Of a stretch of DNA of 64,000 nt, positions 25,501-36,171 are shown in pieces (positions within the stretch are counted from its first letter, which is position 1; every line of letters starts with the position of its first letter). The stretch covers positions 13,042,001 through 13,106,000 of the forward strand of contig NC_060110.1 of assembly GCF_021155765.1 (NCBI RefSeq), written 5' to 3'. This DNA is from Diprion similis (Eukaryota > Arthropoda > Insecta > Hymenoptera > Diprionidae). Made by a program: the position numbers and the translations under genes. Under the pieces are notes generated by a model. That model worked only from the letters and a program-made list of their open reading frames with translations. It did not search any database and was not told the DNA's origin.

Positions 25501-27621
25501 GTCACGGTTAGCCAGTTGCGAGCCGCCCGCCATATTTGCACGCAGTCGATTGCCACCTGCAGACCAAGCCAGATAAACTGGGTTAATGGCATTTCGACCT
25601 ATCGAAGATGTTCACATTTTCCCTAGTGACTCTGTGCTTTGGTCACGCCCAAATTGTATTTGGAATTGACATCGGACTCGTTGAAATTGACATCAGATCA
25701 GATCATAATTGACTCTACGCGTGACCCAGCAGACAAGTGTGTGTGACTCTGATTCAATTTGACTCGACTCGACACAACTCGACTTCCAGTGCTTGTGCTG
25801 ATGTACTTGAACTTGACGTTGACTTCTCGCAATAATTGATAGAATTCAATTCTCAATGCCTCGTTCACTGATCCCAGGTAAGGATAATGGTCAATCGTTA
25901 AGTATTGACCAATCTGAATAGCGCTGCAAAAAATTGAGGAGATTCTCGGCTGGCCAAAAATGGAATCAAAAAAGTTACACTCTAAAAATATTACAATTAA
26001 TATCCATGTACAAATTTAGTAACAAACAAATTACAGATTCTTACTTATCATAATTAAGTACAACTATTAGTAGATAGAAGAAAATTAGAATTTACACAAA
26101 GTTACAATTTTCCATACAATAGTAAATCTCGTAAAAGCACAGTTATCAACTAATAAATTATCAATATCATCATATTTTATAGTTACCTTGATTTCATTTG
26201 TTAATGTGCAATTGTTTATTATTATTTTTTTTTTCAATTTACTACACAATTCAATATTCTGGAGCGCCGGCTGTCAGCCATATTTTTCTATATGTTCAAT
26301 ATTTTACTCGCGCCCCGCGACTTACACCGATTACTCAAATGTACAGGTAAGAGATTGTAACCTAACAATATTTGGCCTAATTCAAAAATCCTTACTTCTA
26401 ACATTTAAAAACAAATATCGTAAGAGGAAAGTACTTTTGATGGATCATTCAACAAAATCACATACTATCACTCATACCGTAGAGAATATCTAGATAATCA
26501 AACAAATATCAACCAGACCCGACAACAGAGTGAATGGTCGCATAATGCATTGTCAACTTCCGAGATTGTGCGATGGCGTAGACAAGAACAAGTGAGAAAT
26601 GAGAAAGTTGGACTCGTTTAATTAGCTAGATTCCATAAGTGAAAAGGTTACAACTTCTCTTCCTGTACACAAAAGACTTGAATAGATTAGAGTGTAGAAT
26701 GCTTACCCATAGTACAAATGTACCCCAAACTTTATAATTATTTGTGAATCCAAAGCTGTAGGGATGTAAGAGAACATTGGGCCTAAGGCCCAATAAATCA
26801 CCTTCAGAAATGATAGAAAAGGAAAAAAAATTACAATCTATTTACAGAACATCGCGCGCAAGAATTCAACTGCTAAATGCTGGAAATCATCCTGCTCAAG
26901 GTCCCGTTATGCTGAAAATGTAAAAGTTACGCCGCAAATTGATGTCCTTAAAAACTAATTTAACAAACAAATGATCATTACGTATAACAGTTATTTAAAC
27001 AATATTCTAGGCTATGTATTTAGAAGATAAGATGCGAGATCATAGCAGAAAATTGACGTACAGTTGTTCGCAACAAAGGAAACCCAAGCCAACTCCCCGC
27101 CATTTTAAGTGTGCGGGCGCGTCCGCGGCTTTAGCCGGCGACTCCATTTTTTTTTCGTTTATGTTTTCAACGTAAATTTACTTGCAAGTATGTAAAAATA
27201 ATCACCAAATAATATTCTGAAAACAATATACCATCGAATGGTGTGAACGGATTTAGAGGGAAATGCTCATGTAATGTAGATGCAACTGGATATTTTTTAA
27301 CAGCGTCGTGCAACCTGGAACTTCCCTCCATTTTGCTTTTCATCGATCACAAAATACAAACGACAGCGGGGTCTTTAACGACCCCACATCTAATGATAAT
27401 TGTTCAGCAGTTGCAACAAAGATTTAAGTTTGTAAGAAAAATAAACATTATGTGTTCTCCCTGGGTAACAGTGTTGTGTATTTTTGTCAAGTTTACCTGT
27501 CCTCCTGCGATTCCTGGCCATTTTCTGTAGCGTCACCGCCACCGTTTTCAGCATCACCATTCTGTTCGAAGCTCTGGTCCGCGATGTCTTCGCTGAAGTC
27601 CTTGTTCTCCTGATCGGCCAT
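16534..27621 (-). CDS. sqd: Squid hnRNP (hnRNP A/B-D type), main isoform
   Basis: Coding exons on the minus strand: 27621-27497, 23869-23829, 23555-23428, 23220-23074, 22647-22516, 22040-21770, 18900-18829, 16601-16534. They total 984 nt, 327 residues. The acidic N-terminus starts MADQENKDFSED. RRM1 (about 43-120) has RNP2 KLFVGGLSW and RNP1 RGFAFIVF; RRM2 (about 123-200) has RNP2 KIFVGGLS and RNP1 KGFCFITF. A Gly/Arg/Tyr-rich tail (about 200-310) ends in GRQNQRHQPY, the ending I associate with Drosophila Squid. Squid is a nuclear-cytoplasmic hnRNP known in flies for gurken mRNA localisation and splicing control. The first intron is 3.6 kb; introns 2-5 are short and each holds a snoRNA candidate; introns 6 and 7 are 2.9 and 2.2 kb. 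The first codon is set by the CpG-rich 5' end and by family resemblance. Confidence 0.94.
16602..18828 (-). other. sqd: sqd intron 7
   Basis: AT-rich intron between the last two exons of the main isoform. No additional exon with a matching phase was recognised, and no mobile element. Confidence 0.45.
18901..21752 (-). other. sqd: sqd intron 6
   Basis: AT-rich intron DNA between the Gly-rich exon and the 18.8-18.9 kb exon. It may include the 3' UTR of the short isoform at its upstream end (21.0-21.75 kb). I see no further coding exon or repeat element. A GTGATGA motif at about 19.63 kb with CTGA near 19.57 kb lacks a terminal stem and a recognisable guide. Confidence 0.5.
21753..22040 (-). 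CDS. sqd: sqd Gly-rich exon with read-through stop (short isoform end)
   Basis: This exon encodes the Gly/Tyr-rich auxiliary domain (GGYGGGYDGYGGGYDYYGGG and similar repeats). It can end in two ways. Spliced at 21770/21769 (TACG then GTAATATTG), it joins the 18.9 kb exon. Unspliced, the frame runs on for five residues (N-I-D-Y after the Gly) to TAA at 21753-21755, giving a 286-residue protein. The donor sits inside the short read-through coding sequence, so intron retention with nearby polyadenylation would decide the C-terminus. I found no clear AATAAA just downstream, which leaves the short form unproven. Confidence 0.65.
   Translation of the reverse strand, partial: VDVKKATPKPDGMGGMRGSGAGGRGGRGGRGGRGRGFGGQGGWGQGGYGGGYGGGYGQGGYGGGYDGYGGGYDYYGGGYGGYGGYDYSGYGNIDY
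22250..22339 (-). ncRNA. Box C/D snoRNA B' (SNORD58-like) in sqd intron 5
   Basis: On the minus strand a perfect 8-bp terminal stem (AAGTAAGC at 22339-22332 with GCTTACTT at 22257-22250) closes box C ATGATGT (22330-22324) and box D CTGA (22261-22258). A C'-like CGTGAGA lies at 22281-22275. The guide CTTAGGACACCT (22317-22306), just before a degenerate D', is complementary to the conserved 28S rRNA segment AGGTGTCCTAAG. This is the target segment I associate with the SNORD58 family (from memory). The last base of box C departs from the consensus. A shorter-stemmed copy lies at about 23648-23728. Confidence 0.8.
22726..22802 (-). ncRNA. Box C/D snoRNA A' (snR13/U15-like guide) in sqd intron 4
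   Basis: The minus strand has box C GTGATGA (22796-22790), guide GTCAGTTCTGCT (22775-22764 region), D' CTGA (22763-22760), an exact C' GTGATGA (22753-22747) and box D CTGA (22734-22731). Box D lies about 85 nt above the next exon, typical for intron-processed snoRNAs. The guide pairs with 28S AGCAGAACTGGC (one G-U pair). The fifth base before D' points to the A in AGCA, the site equivalent to the one guided by yeast snR13 and vertebrate U15, from memory. An outer AGCTT/AAGCT pairing could bring the ends together. Confidence 0.8.
23292..23363 (-). ncRNA. Box C/D snoRNA A (snR13/U15-like guide) in sqd intron 3
   Basis: This is a paralogue of the intron 4 element. It has box C GTGATGA (23358-23352), the same GTCAGTTCTGCTA guide, D' CTGA (23328-23325), C' GTGACGA (23318-23312) and box D CTGA (23300-23297), about 77 nt above the next exon. 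The outer flanks can pair (AAATAA with TTATTT). The two copies keep the D' guide almost unchanged but have diverged in the second guide region above D, so only the D' guide looks constrained. Confidence 0.78.
23640..23728 (-). ncRNA. Box C/D snoRNA B (SNORD58-like) in sqd intron 2
   Basis: This is a paralogue of the intron 5 element. It has box C ATGATGT (23720-23714), guide CTTAGGACACCT, a C'-like CGTGAGA and box D CTGA (23651-23648), about 93 nt above the next exon. The terminal stem is weaker than in the intron 5 copy. Between D' and C' the hairpin AACAG-AATGGCA-CTGTT is matched in the other copy by GGCAG-AATGGCA-CTGTC, with paired changes that keep the stem. Confidence 0.72.
23870..27496 (-). 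other. sqd: sqd first intron, with three CpG-rich islets
   Basis: A 3.6-kb intron. It is AT-rich except for three short CpG-rich islets at about 25450-25575, 26262-26335 and 27090-27150. Each islet has a GCCAT motif in a CGCCAT or AGCCAT context, the core bound by PHO/YY1 family factors. These could be intronic enhancers or alternative promoters; the sequence alone does not tell. Confidence 0.45.
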
Positions 27622-28030
27622 TGTGTATTGTTTATTTGGTTGTTATTTTAACGAAACGTTGATTCGACTTATAAACTACGCGAGGTAACACCACTTCACG
27701 TCCGCACCGCTCGGCTGCCGAATGGAGAAGACGGAATGGGGACAGGAAAATGGTGATTGTGCGTCATACGCGACGCGCAAGGTGTTCTGGGTATACGCTA
27801 GCCTCTCCCGACCAATCGAAAGCCTCCTATAGCAATTTCGTACGGAATAACTGGTCAATACTCTCCGCCGAAGGGGCATCCGTCCGAGGAGTGGGGAGAA
27901 GCTCAACCATGGAACCAATCAGATCACTTCTTTGTTCAAGCCAAGTAGTAGCATCATTTCCCAGGATTCCCGCGCATGCCAACGTTCGCCGAGCGGGAAA
28001 TCAATACAGCGTGGGTCCATCTCCCGCGCT
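27622..28030 (-). promoter_or_regulatory. sqd: sqd 5' UTR and promoter region
   Basis: This CpG-rich block directly precedes the sqd start codon (27621-27619) and contrasts with the AT-rich DNA on both sides. It probably contains the 5' UTR and core promoter. It lies about 1.1 kb from the start of the plus-strand EF-hand gene, so the two genes are divergent, with a MITE between them. No TATA box was identified with confidence. Confidence 0.5.
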
Positions 28031-28601
28031 ACGCATATTTTTTGTTCAACCCTCTTATCTCATATTTGCACAGGTGAACCATATAACTCGTGCAGGGAAA
28101 ACGAAAAGAAATGATCATCTTTTGCGGTTGGCTAGATAACTTTTGATTGCAGTTTCGTCAACTCCTACTCGAAATACGACAGGTTGTTTACTTATCTCAG
28201 TTATAGATCACGCGTCACCATTTCCGGTAATCGCTTTGGTGGCTGCAGCTACGACCGGCCGGCTAACACATAGCTTGTTTATCGCTTGAAATATTTAATG
28301 GTGTAAGCGTGGCCGCAAGCGTATTGCTAGGCGGACACAATTTTTTGTAACCATTGCGATCGTCTGTATCATATTATTTATTGCGAACGGTCACGTAGCC
28401 TTGCTAGCTCACTAAAACGTTCGCAACTATAGATCCAAATTATAAAAATATTTTTCCTTGTTTCCTAGAATAGTCTTGTATTGCTAAGCAGTTGTGAAAT
28501 GGTTGAACATTAAGTATATGATCCCTATCATTGCAATCATTTGCAATATCGCGTTACGCAGAGGAGCATTTTGTGCAACTTTACTCGACGTATTGTATGT
28601 A

Positions 28602-28846
28602 CAGTAATGTTCATTAATAGGTTCCCAGTGGCTGACTGTTTTTTGAAAACTGGAACGAGTTCTCTTCCTAATCCAGTTTTACATACCAATGAGAAACAAA
28701 CAAAACGTTGATCATAGACATGTTTACTATATAAATCGAATCTATCTAAAGAATATTTTCTATCTAAATATAAAGCAATACTCATCTTAGTGTTGATTCC
28801 AAAAAAATATAGGTACTCACTGGGAACTCACTAATGAACATTACTG
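28602..28846. mobile_element. Tc1/mariner-like MITE
   Basis: This 245-bp non-coding element is bounded by inverted repeats of about 30 bp. The left end reads CAGTAATGTTCATTA and continues GGTTCCCAGTG; the right end is its near-exact complement, ending GAACATTACTG. Both ends are flanked by TA, the target duplication typical of Tc1/mariner transposons, whose ends often begin CAGT. It has no transposase, so it would have moved by help from an autonomous relative. The ends are well preserved, suggesting a fairly young insertion. Confidence 0.75.
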
Positions 28847-29109
28847 TACTGAAAACTTGATTTTTCTTAACACATTTCTGAAATACATAGCCTACTAGAT
28901 GGGTTTCATATTTTTCTTAACAATCGATATCAATCTAGATATGTGTATGTGTGAATTGTGTCAAATAAAAGATTCGATGCGTAATTTTTTAAATAATTTC
29001 CCACGTGTTTTCCTCTCTAAAAGCCGGTATCTGTTGGAAGTGTCAAATTTCGCATATTTATATACAAATTTGAAAAATCCTGGTTAAGTAACAATTTTAT
29101 AATATCAAA

Positions 29110-29776
29110 ATGCCCGAAGGAACAAAGGTAATGCTGATTGATTTGTGCCATCGTCCCTGATCTATTAATTATTCTGAATTTCCCAATGTTCAATTGACTA
29201 GAATATTCAATTACAGAATTTAAAACTGCGTGATGTTTGGCGAACATGCAATAAAATTAGGGCTGCAATATTTCGGGTTGGGCTCAATCTTTGGGACTAT
29301 TACAAACCTTTGGATCCCAACAATAATAGCCTCCTCTCAGGTATAAATCCTCTTTGAATATATTTTAGTAGACGTCAGGGTATTAGGAAACCCAACCATA
29401 TAACCTCCCTCGTTTCGCACTACGTTTCCTAGTACTACTATGTACTACAGGGTGTCTCAAAGAATTCTACGCACTATACTTCGCATATTGTTCCTACGCG
29501 GATCAAATTATTTTATGCTAAAAGTACTTCACTCGAAAAAGCTTAATTGACGAAGAACCACGTATGTACAATGTCCTACCTCTTACATACACGTGAATTA
29601 CAGTATAGCACCGAGTGCTGCGAAATGTATTAGATTGTAATGAATCCGTGGTCTAATAATAAATACGAAGCGAGAACGTTTTAACACCCATGTACGTGTC
29701 ACGAATTTGTCGATTAGGGAACGGATTCGCAGAATACAAATATGCTACTTGTGTACAGGTACAATGTGGGAGTGGC

Positions 29777-29844
<68 letters not shown>

Positions 29845-32800
29845 ACTCACTAATCCTAATAGAGGATATAGAATACACATATATATGTACCTTAGCTGAC
29901 CATTAGCGGAATTGAAATTGGCAATCCATTTTATCGCATTTCCAAATTGCAAATAATTTGTACAAAAGTTATAAAATATAACTACAAGAGTTCATCAATG
30001 TTTTTTGTAATAATTTTTGCAGAATCAAAATTTGTCTCGGTTCTGGCAGGGCCTCTTCGAGGTCCTATCGGTCTATCGGATCAGGAAATTGGAGACTTGG
30101 CTGACTATTTCAGAGTTCAGGACGGCCGGATCCTGTACACGCAGTTTTGCCAAGTTATTCACGACAGTGGTGCGATATCAGATCACTCGTAATATGAAAA
30201 CATATCGAACCGTTCAAGATACAAGTAAACCTCCGAAGTAGCGGCCATCAATGAAATGCCTATTGTTCTAACAGGATTTTTTCTCATTCACTGTTATTTT
30301 TAGAACTCGGGTATTCAGAACGTAAGTTAGGCCGATGGATATAGCCGAGTCGTATAAATTTTGCCGAAGCGATTAGCGTTATTTTAAGAAAGCCCAGGTT
30401 TACCACTCAAATCCTCCGTCCCGTTATCCGTTACCCTATACCTGAGGTACATTCTCAACTCAAGAGTCTAGACACACGCGGGTAGATGCGCACCTCTACA
30501 CATTCAATCAGCAAAAAAATAATTTGTTTCTTACAAATTATACGATGCCAGATTTGATTGTATTCAGCTGCGTATTTATCATTCGAAATGATTCGATTAA
30601 CTGAGCTGTTACAAAAGAAATCGTACATATTAACCGCAAGTCAAAGCATTGTACTTATTAAGCCACTCAGCAATAAATCTCAGGTGAAAAGAGTGCTGTG
30701 GCTGATGACAATTACTGAACTTATAAATAAGAGAATTTAGATGAATGTGGTCCTAATAACGTTGATTGAATTTTAGCTTCATAGATATTACAAAGCCATT
30801 TTGATATAATGGAATACGGTTCTATAGCTCTTGGTTTCTGAATGACCTGCTTTTTGCTGTTGAGTTCAAATTAATTTCCTTCTGGCTGCACATTGCTGGC
30901 GATGAACAAAAAGATGATAAGTTTCCAAGCGATAATATTAACTATAAAACAGTGATCTATACACCTTCGTCAACTTCGAGATTATAGCTCTCTCCCCACG
31001 TGTCTATTGTTGGAGAGGACATTGCCTCCACTACCGGAAGTTTTTAAATATTTAAGCAAGCATGCCTGTACGCTGTACAAAAAATGTATTCGAACACAAA
31101 ATAGGCGAATATTGTCTCAGGATAATGTTTCCTTTGATCGAATAAAATTCAATTATCGAAATACACATTCCATCTAGACTAAAAATTATCATTCTCAATC
31201 ATATCAAATGAATGAACTCTGAACCGATCTATGAATGAAATCAAAGCGAATGAGATGCCACTAGAATAACATGTAAACTGACTTTGAGTATGTTTATTTT
31301 TCAATGTATTACGCACTTACGCTGTGATCCAGATTCGCGTAACGTCCAACCTAATCACTTTCACACGAATAACTTATTGGTTAAACATTGTAGTTCCTGA
31401 ATTTGGAAAAAATAAGTCACTAGTGACGGGATTAGAATGGGAAGATCCTATGCATGTAAACCGACTCAGTCACACCGAACACAGAAGGTTGTCGATCATC
31501 ATCACACAAATCGCAGTTCTCATCAACAAACGGAAACTGATCCTGCGACCTTATTTCCAAGACTACGAATTGGTATGTTAGAGAAAAACGTTTACTATGT
31601 GGCAAAAGTGTCGCGTAGTAAAAAAGCTAAAGCTAAAGGTTGAATAGTCTACAGCCAAGTCGTGACATTGCATACATCGTTGATAATATTATAAATTAAT
31701 GAAAGTGGCAGCTATCTCGCGTAACCTTGTCTCTTCCCCTGTTTTAGGTAGCAAAAAATGCTGGGACAGTGACCTTCGCCCATTTTGCAAGAGTCTTAAA
31801 CTTTCTGGGCATCGTGCTGGCTGCCGATGAGTTTAATTTGTTGGTAAAGAGATTTGTGAAGGACAGTTACACTGTGAATTACGTAGCTTTCGTCAAGGCA
31901 GTGGAGGATGCTCAGAACTACATGGACCAGCACGGGATGTTGGATTTGGGAGGCGTACGTTTATATCTCGATCACTGTTCGAATTTCCTTTTCCAGTCAA
32001 TACCGATAACTCCAGAATTTTGAGCCTGCAGAGATTTTTGCGCTATGCTGAAACTTTATGCCTATTTTCGACTGAACATCTTACAGAATTTATTGGATCA
32101 ATTTCCTGGAAGAATCATCACTGCAGAATTACCAAAATTGCCAAGGCCAGAGATAGGTCGGGTATTGCCAAGTGAAGTGTTCGAACGGCAATCTGTATTT
32201 CATCCTGTAATGGAAAAACGTAAAGAGTTAATGCCACTCAGGGAAGTCTTGCAAAGGGTTCAACGCCACGTCTTGGAGCACCGTATTCGTGTAAACGAAT
32301 TTTTCAAGGTATGAGATTTTAATCAAGATCTCATCCTCGGTCACAAATCTAAAGGCTAGCACTATGCAGTCTAAAGTACAACGCATATATCTTCTTACGG
32401 ATTATCATCAGCGCGAGGATCACTGTTTTTATTTATTTATTTATTTCTTTTTCTTGCAACATAGGATTTCGATCCCTTGAACTGTGGACGGGTAACAGTA
32501 TCACAATTCCGAAGGGCTCTTGATGGAATGCAAATATCAGCTATGGCCCGCCTGTACTTAGCTGAACCAGAAATCGAAAGCATTATTGCGTTCTATACCG
32601 ACTGCAATGATCCGGAGAGAGTTAACTGGCGGACGTTCGAAGATGACTTGGATCAAGGTAAGCTGGGTCTTCAAACATTATTAAATATCTGGCTTTAAAC
32701 ATACATAAAATTTTTATGGTTCGTCATTTTCTGAGGGGATATTTGTAACTACCCCACTGCCATTTGGATAAGGATTTACCTAGTTTCTTGCTTGAGTCAA

Positions 32801-34719
32801 GATTTGAGCCTAATTTCTACTGGTTTTCGTCCAATGTGTGTTGTGTAAAAGTTACCACTTGTTACAAACTGTATGCTTCCGTTGCATGTAGTGTTCACTG
32901 TCAAAGAACTGGATAAGCTTCCAACGTTGCGCATCGATCCCCCTCCCGCAGAGATAGCTGAATTGTGCAAAAGAGGACAGAAAGATTGGCAATGCGAGAA
33001 ACCATCTATACGAGAATTATGCGAAGCAGCTTTGCACCGCGTGAGGCGTCGAATAGAGGAGAGAGGAATCCTTCTGAAGCAGTTTTTCAAAGCTTACGAT
33101 GCGTAATGGCTTGAACTAACCAATGCAATGTTGTATTTTTGACAGTTCCAGTATACTTGACTGCAACTCGAGTTCGTTATTCGTAGGCATAATCACGGCC
33201 ACGTAACGAGGAGTCAACTCCGACAGACCATGACTACTGCTTGTATTCTTTTGTCCCGGGAGGAGGTGTACGCTCTGGAGCAGCGCTATAACGATGAGCT
33301 GGGTTTCAACTATTCATGGTTCATCAAAGAAATGGAAGCACTGCCCGAGGAAGTACCACTGTACTATGCGATGCTGGAAGAGAAGAAGTTGATCAATGCC
33401 GAGAAACCGCCGCCAAATCCGACTGGCGACGAGAGCAATATCGTACTAATCCTTGCGAAGATCAAGGCCAAGATTGTTCGAGAACGAATCGGGGTACGTT
33501 CTAATAGATCACTTTGCACAGTCACTAACTCACCGTGGTTTTATCTTCGTTTGTATCAAGCTTACATGTAATTTAGCGTAACGTTGATTATGAATTTTGC
33601 AAACAAAATGTATTTCATGTATGAGCAGCGAACGATTGCTTTTCAACCGAAATAATATGTGTGTATTACCAACGAAATTTAAAGAAAAAATCAACGATAT
33701 AGGAGAGTATAAATTATGTTAAAAATTGTAGATTGCGTAGAGAAAACTATTATTTGTAATATTCGATTTCATCCATCACTGTCTTTTGACAGGTCTTAGA
33801 ATTCTTGACATCGTTTGATCCACGCAGAGAGTTGATTATAGGAAGAGCAGATTTTATCCGAGGATTGGATCAGCTACGTTGCAATCTAAGTTGCCGAGAG
33901 ATTGAGACCATCTTTGAAGTCTTTAAAGCACCTCTCAGGTACATAAAATAAATAAACAATATAGGCATGGTGATTTCCATAGGGAATGAGTGCTTAAACG
34001 GATTTACAATAATTGAGTCGTCCTGTTTAAACAGATGTGCTTCCGTTTTTATGAAATTAGTTGATACACCTTCTAGCTGAATAGCAATACCTTATGAGTA
34101 ATTGGTTTCACCAGATCGAGGTAAGAGACGTATAAACATTGCCTTGAAATATTAAAATGCTTACAGACCACAATTTATCGAATACGCGAGATTTGCTGAA
34201 GCGGTCGAAGAGGCTGTAGCCACTGGATCTCTCGAACGAGCTCCACTTCTGGTACCCGTGCAACACTTGCCATCGACCGCGTGTACGAGAACGTTCCTCA
34301 ACTTCGAAGAGCGTCGGATCCTTGCGCAAGCGATGGACAAGTTATGTACGCAGAAGAATATGAATATGGAGGAAATATTTGCGGTGAGTGAATGTTTGAC
34401 CAGGTATGTGGTATGGCATAATCAAATTATAACACCTGTTCGAAACACTGCGATACCACCCCATCCGTCGATCATACATTATCTATCGTTTCGATTTGCA
34501 CAGGACTTTGATAAGGAAAATATCGGATCTGTGTCTCTGGATTGCTTGACGAAGGCTTTGTCGACGAGAAACATGCTACACATTGTAAGCAGTGTTGAAC
34601 TCGCAACAGTACATAAGTGTTTCGGCATCGAACGCGGTGGACGCTTGGAGTTTGATTACCGAGCGTTCTTAAGGGCACTGTACTTGTTACAAGAGAATAA
34701 AAGAACCAATCCAATATAA
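29110..34719 (+). CDS. Unnamed protein with six degenerate EF-hand-like repeats
   Basis: Twelve exons: 29110-29127, 29217-29340, 30023-30169, 31394-31572, 31748-31954, 32087-32308, 32465-32657, 32892-33102, 33187-33493, 33793-33938, 34167-34383, 34504-34719. They total 2187 nt, 728 residues, and all phases agree. The protein is built of about six units near residues 16-70, 141-195, 288-340, 415-480, 525-580 and 645-700. Each has a basic helix, then a pattern like FFKDFDPLNCGRVTVSQF, then a second helix. This is the EF-hand plan, but the loops lack the glutamate at position 12 and other acids, so most probably do not bind calcium. No signal peptide or membrane segment is evident. I cannot name the family. 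Large degenerate EF-hand proteins occur in cilia and axonemes, which is a guess at role. The six-codon first exon (MPEGTK) is the least certain part. Confidence 0.85.
29779..29843. repeat. (AT)n-(GT)n microsatellite
   Basis: A run of about 50 bp of AT dinucleotides passes into a short GT run, inside intron 2 of the EF-hand-repeat gene. It is non-coding. Confidence 0.95.
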
Positions 34720-34882
34720 AAATAAAAAAAAAAATGCAACACATTTGGTACAAATTCTAATTGCCTGGCGACATAACGTGTACCATGATTATTTGTAACT
34801 GTTTTGTCGGTGAAAATATTTTAAGAAAATACCATAAAATTTTTATGGTAATTCCGATTGTAATTTTTGTTGTACAAGCGTG

Positions 34883-34888
34883 AATAAA
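34883..34888 (+). terminator. Poly(A) signal of the EF-hand-repeat gene
   Basis: AATAAA lies 164 bases past the stop codon and is followed within 30-40 bases by a GU-rich stretch (TTGTTTGAAATGTT), giving a short, ordinary 3' UTR. Confidence 0.65.
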
Positions 34889-34919
34889 AATATTTTAAGT
34901 GAAACTATCACTGACTTGT

Positions 34920-36171
34920 TTGAAATGTTCGCCCGATTGTCGAAAGGGAAAATAAATTGTGTATTATACCGCAGTATGGTGCGAAATAAAATGTTGACAG
35001 TTGCTTTTCAGGACATTATTTTAAATAATTAGTATTTTCAAAGGGAAATGGATATTTTGAATCGAAAGATTTTCTTTGTTTAACTCATGCCATCAAAGTT
35101 CGAAAACATTGCACAGTCATTAATAACACGAAGGCACAAGTTTATACCTATGTATAAGTGCCCCGTTGAAACGCGCCTGGCAAATAGGCATCTGCCCTTA
35201 CACTGATGCGAATATGTAACTTACTAGGCGCATGCTTTATATTTAACCTACATACGGAGACTTTTTATGGATGCATAACACAGGGAATTAGAGATGGCTA
35301 AAATGTAAATGCCTAGATGTACGTCTATGAACAATTTGACCGCTTTTCAAGGGTGGTCGTAAGTCCAATAAAGTCCACAATATAAGTTTGCGAATATTAT
35401 GCCGTTTGATCTTGAAGTTATTTGGTTTCAAATCTGTGAATAGGGTCTTTTTGGTGAGTTTTGTAATATACGGTTAGTTAGTTCATCAATTTCAACTGCA
35501 AACAACAGTTCGTTGATGAAAGATTTTAACACATGGGGTTACGCATGCTTATAAGATGGTGCATAGAAGATGCACGGTATCGTCAATAAAGAAGTTACCT
35601 GTAGTTATGTGCTCGATTAACGCGGATGCGGGTTTTCGGAACGCTCGCTCTACCTGTGAATGATCTACCCCATCTACCCACGTCAACTTCTCGCCTTACC
35701 GGCGTCAACTAGCGATGACTTTGCGATCCTTCGGCTTACAGCATATACTACTAGAGGTGCTACCCGTGCCGTCAACCACGTGAAAACTGCAGCCGAAGTG
35801 ATGAAAGAGAGAGAGGGGATATACTCGTTACAGCCTGTCTCTCTCACCATCCATTTCATTGGCTGAGAGGAAACGCATCGGCCAAGCAGCTCTAGAGCGA
35901 GAGAGATATGCTGTAACGAATATGTCCTCTATCTCTCTCCCACTCCTCCGCCACACTTTCTGCAGACGCGAGGCCACCTTCAATAGTATATGCTCCATGT
36001 CCTTCGGCAAACAGTATAGTGTAATTATTGTCCGTTAGTGTGGCTACCGTGCTGACGAGGTCCGTTCGAGCTGGCAACCCTGTGCGCAGTACCGCTTCCG
36101 ACGTACCATCTTTCCCGTGAAGCAAGAGTGATTGTTTTCAACTTTAGTCTTATTTAACACAATTTTTATTA
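34920..36171. promoter_or_regulatory. Intergenic region and UBE2G1 promoter, with an inverted repeat
   Basis: About 1.2 kb between the EF-hand gene's 3' end and the E2 start codon. The first half is AT-rich with nothing recognisable. The right half (about 35640-36130) is more CpG-rich and probably holds the E2 promoter and 5' UTR. It contains an imperfect inverted repeat: GA-rich arms of about 42 bp at 35803-35843 and 35893-35937, centred on TCGTTACAGC and its complement. Confidence 0.5.

Noticed and set aside
26160-26180. ATGATGA box C-like motif in sqd intron 1, minus strand
   Set aside because: No CTGA follows within the next 120 nt.
35892-36125. 77-codon minus-strand ORF antisense to the UBE2G1 upstream region
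   Set aside because: It overlaps the inverted repeat and has no recognisable similarity or splice context; probably chance in CpG-rich DNA.
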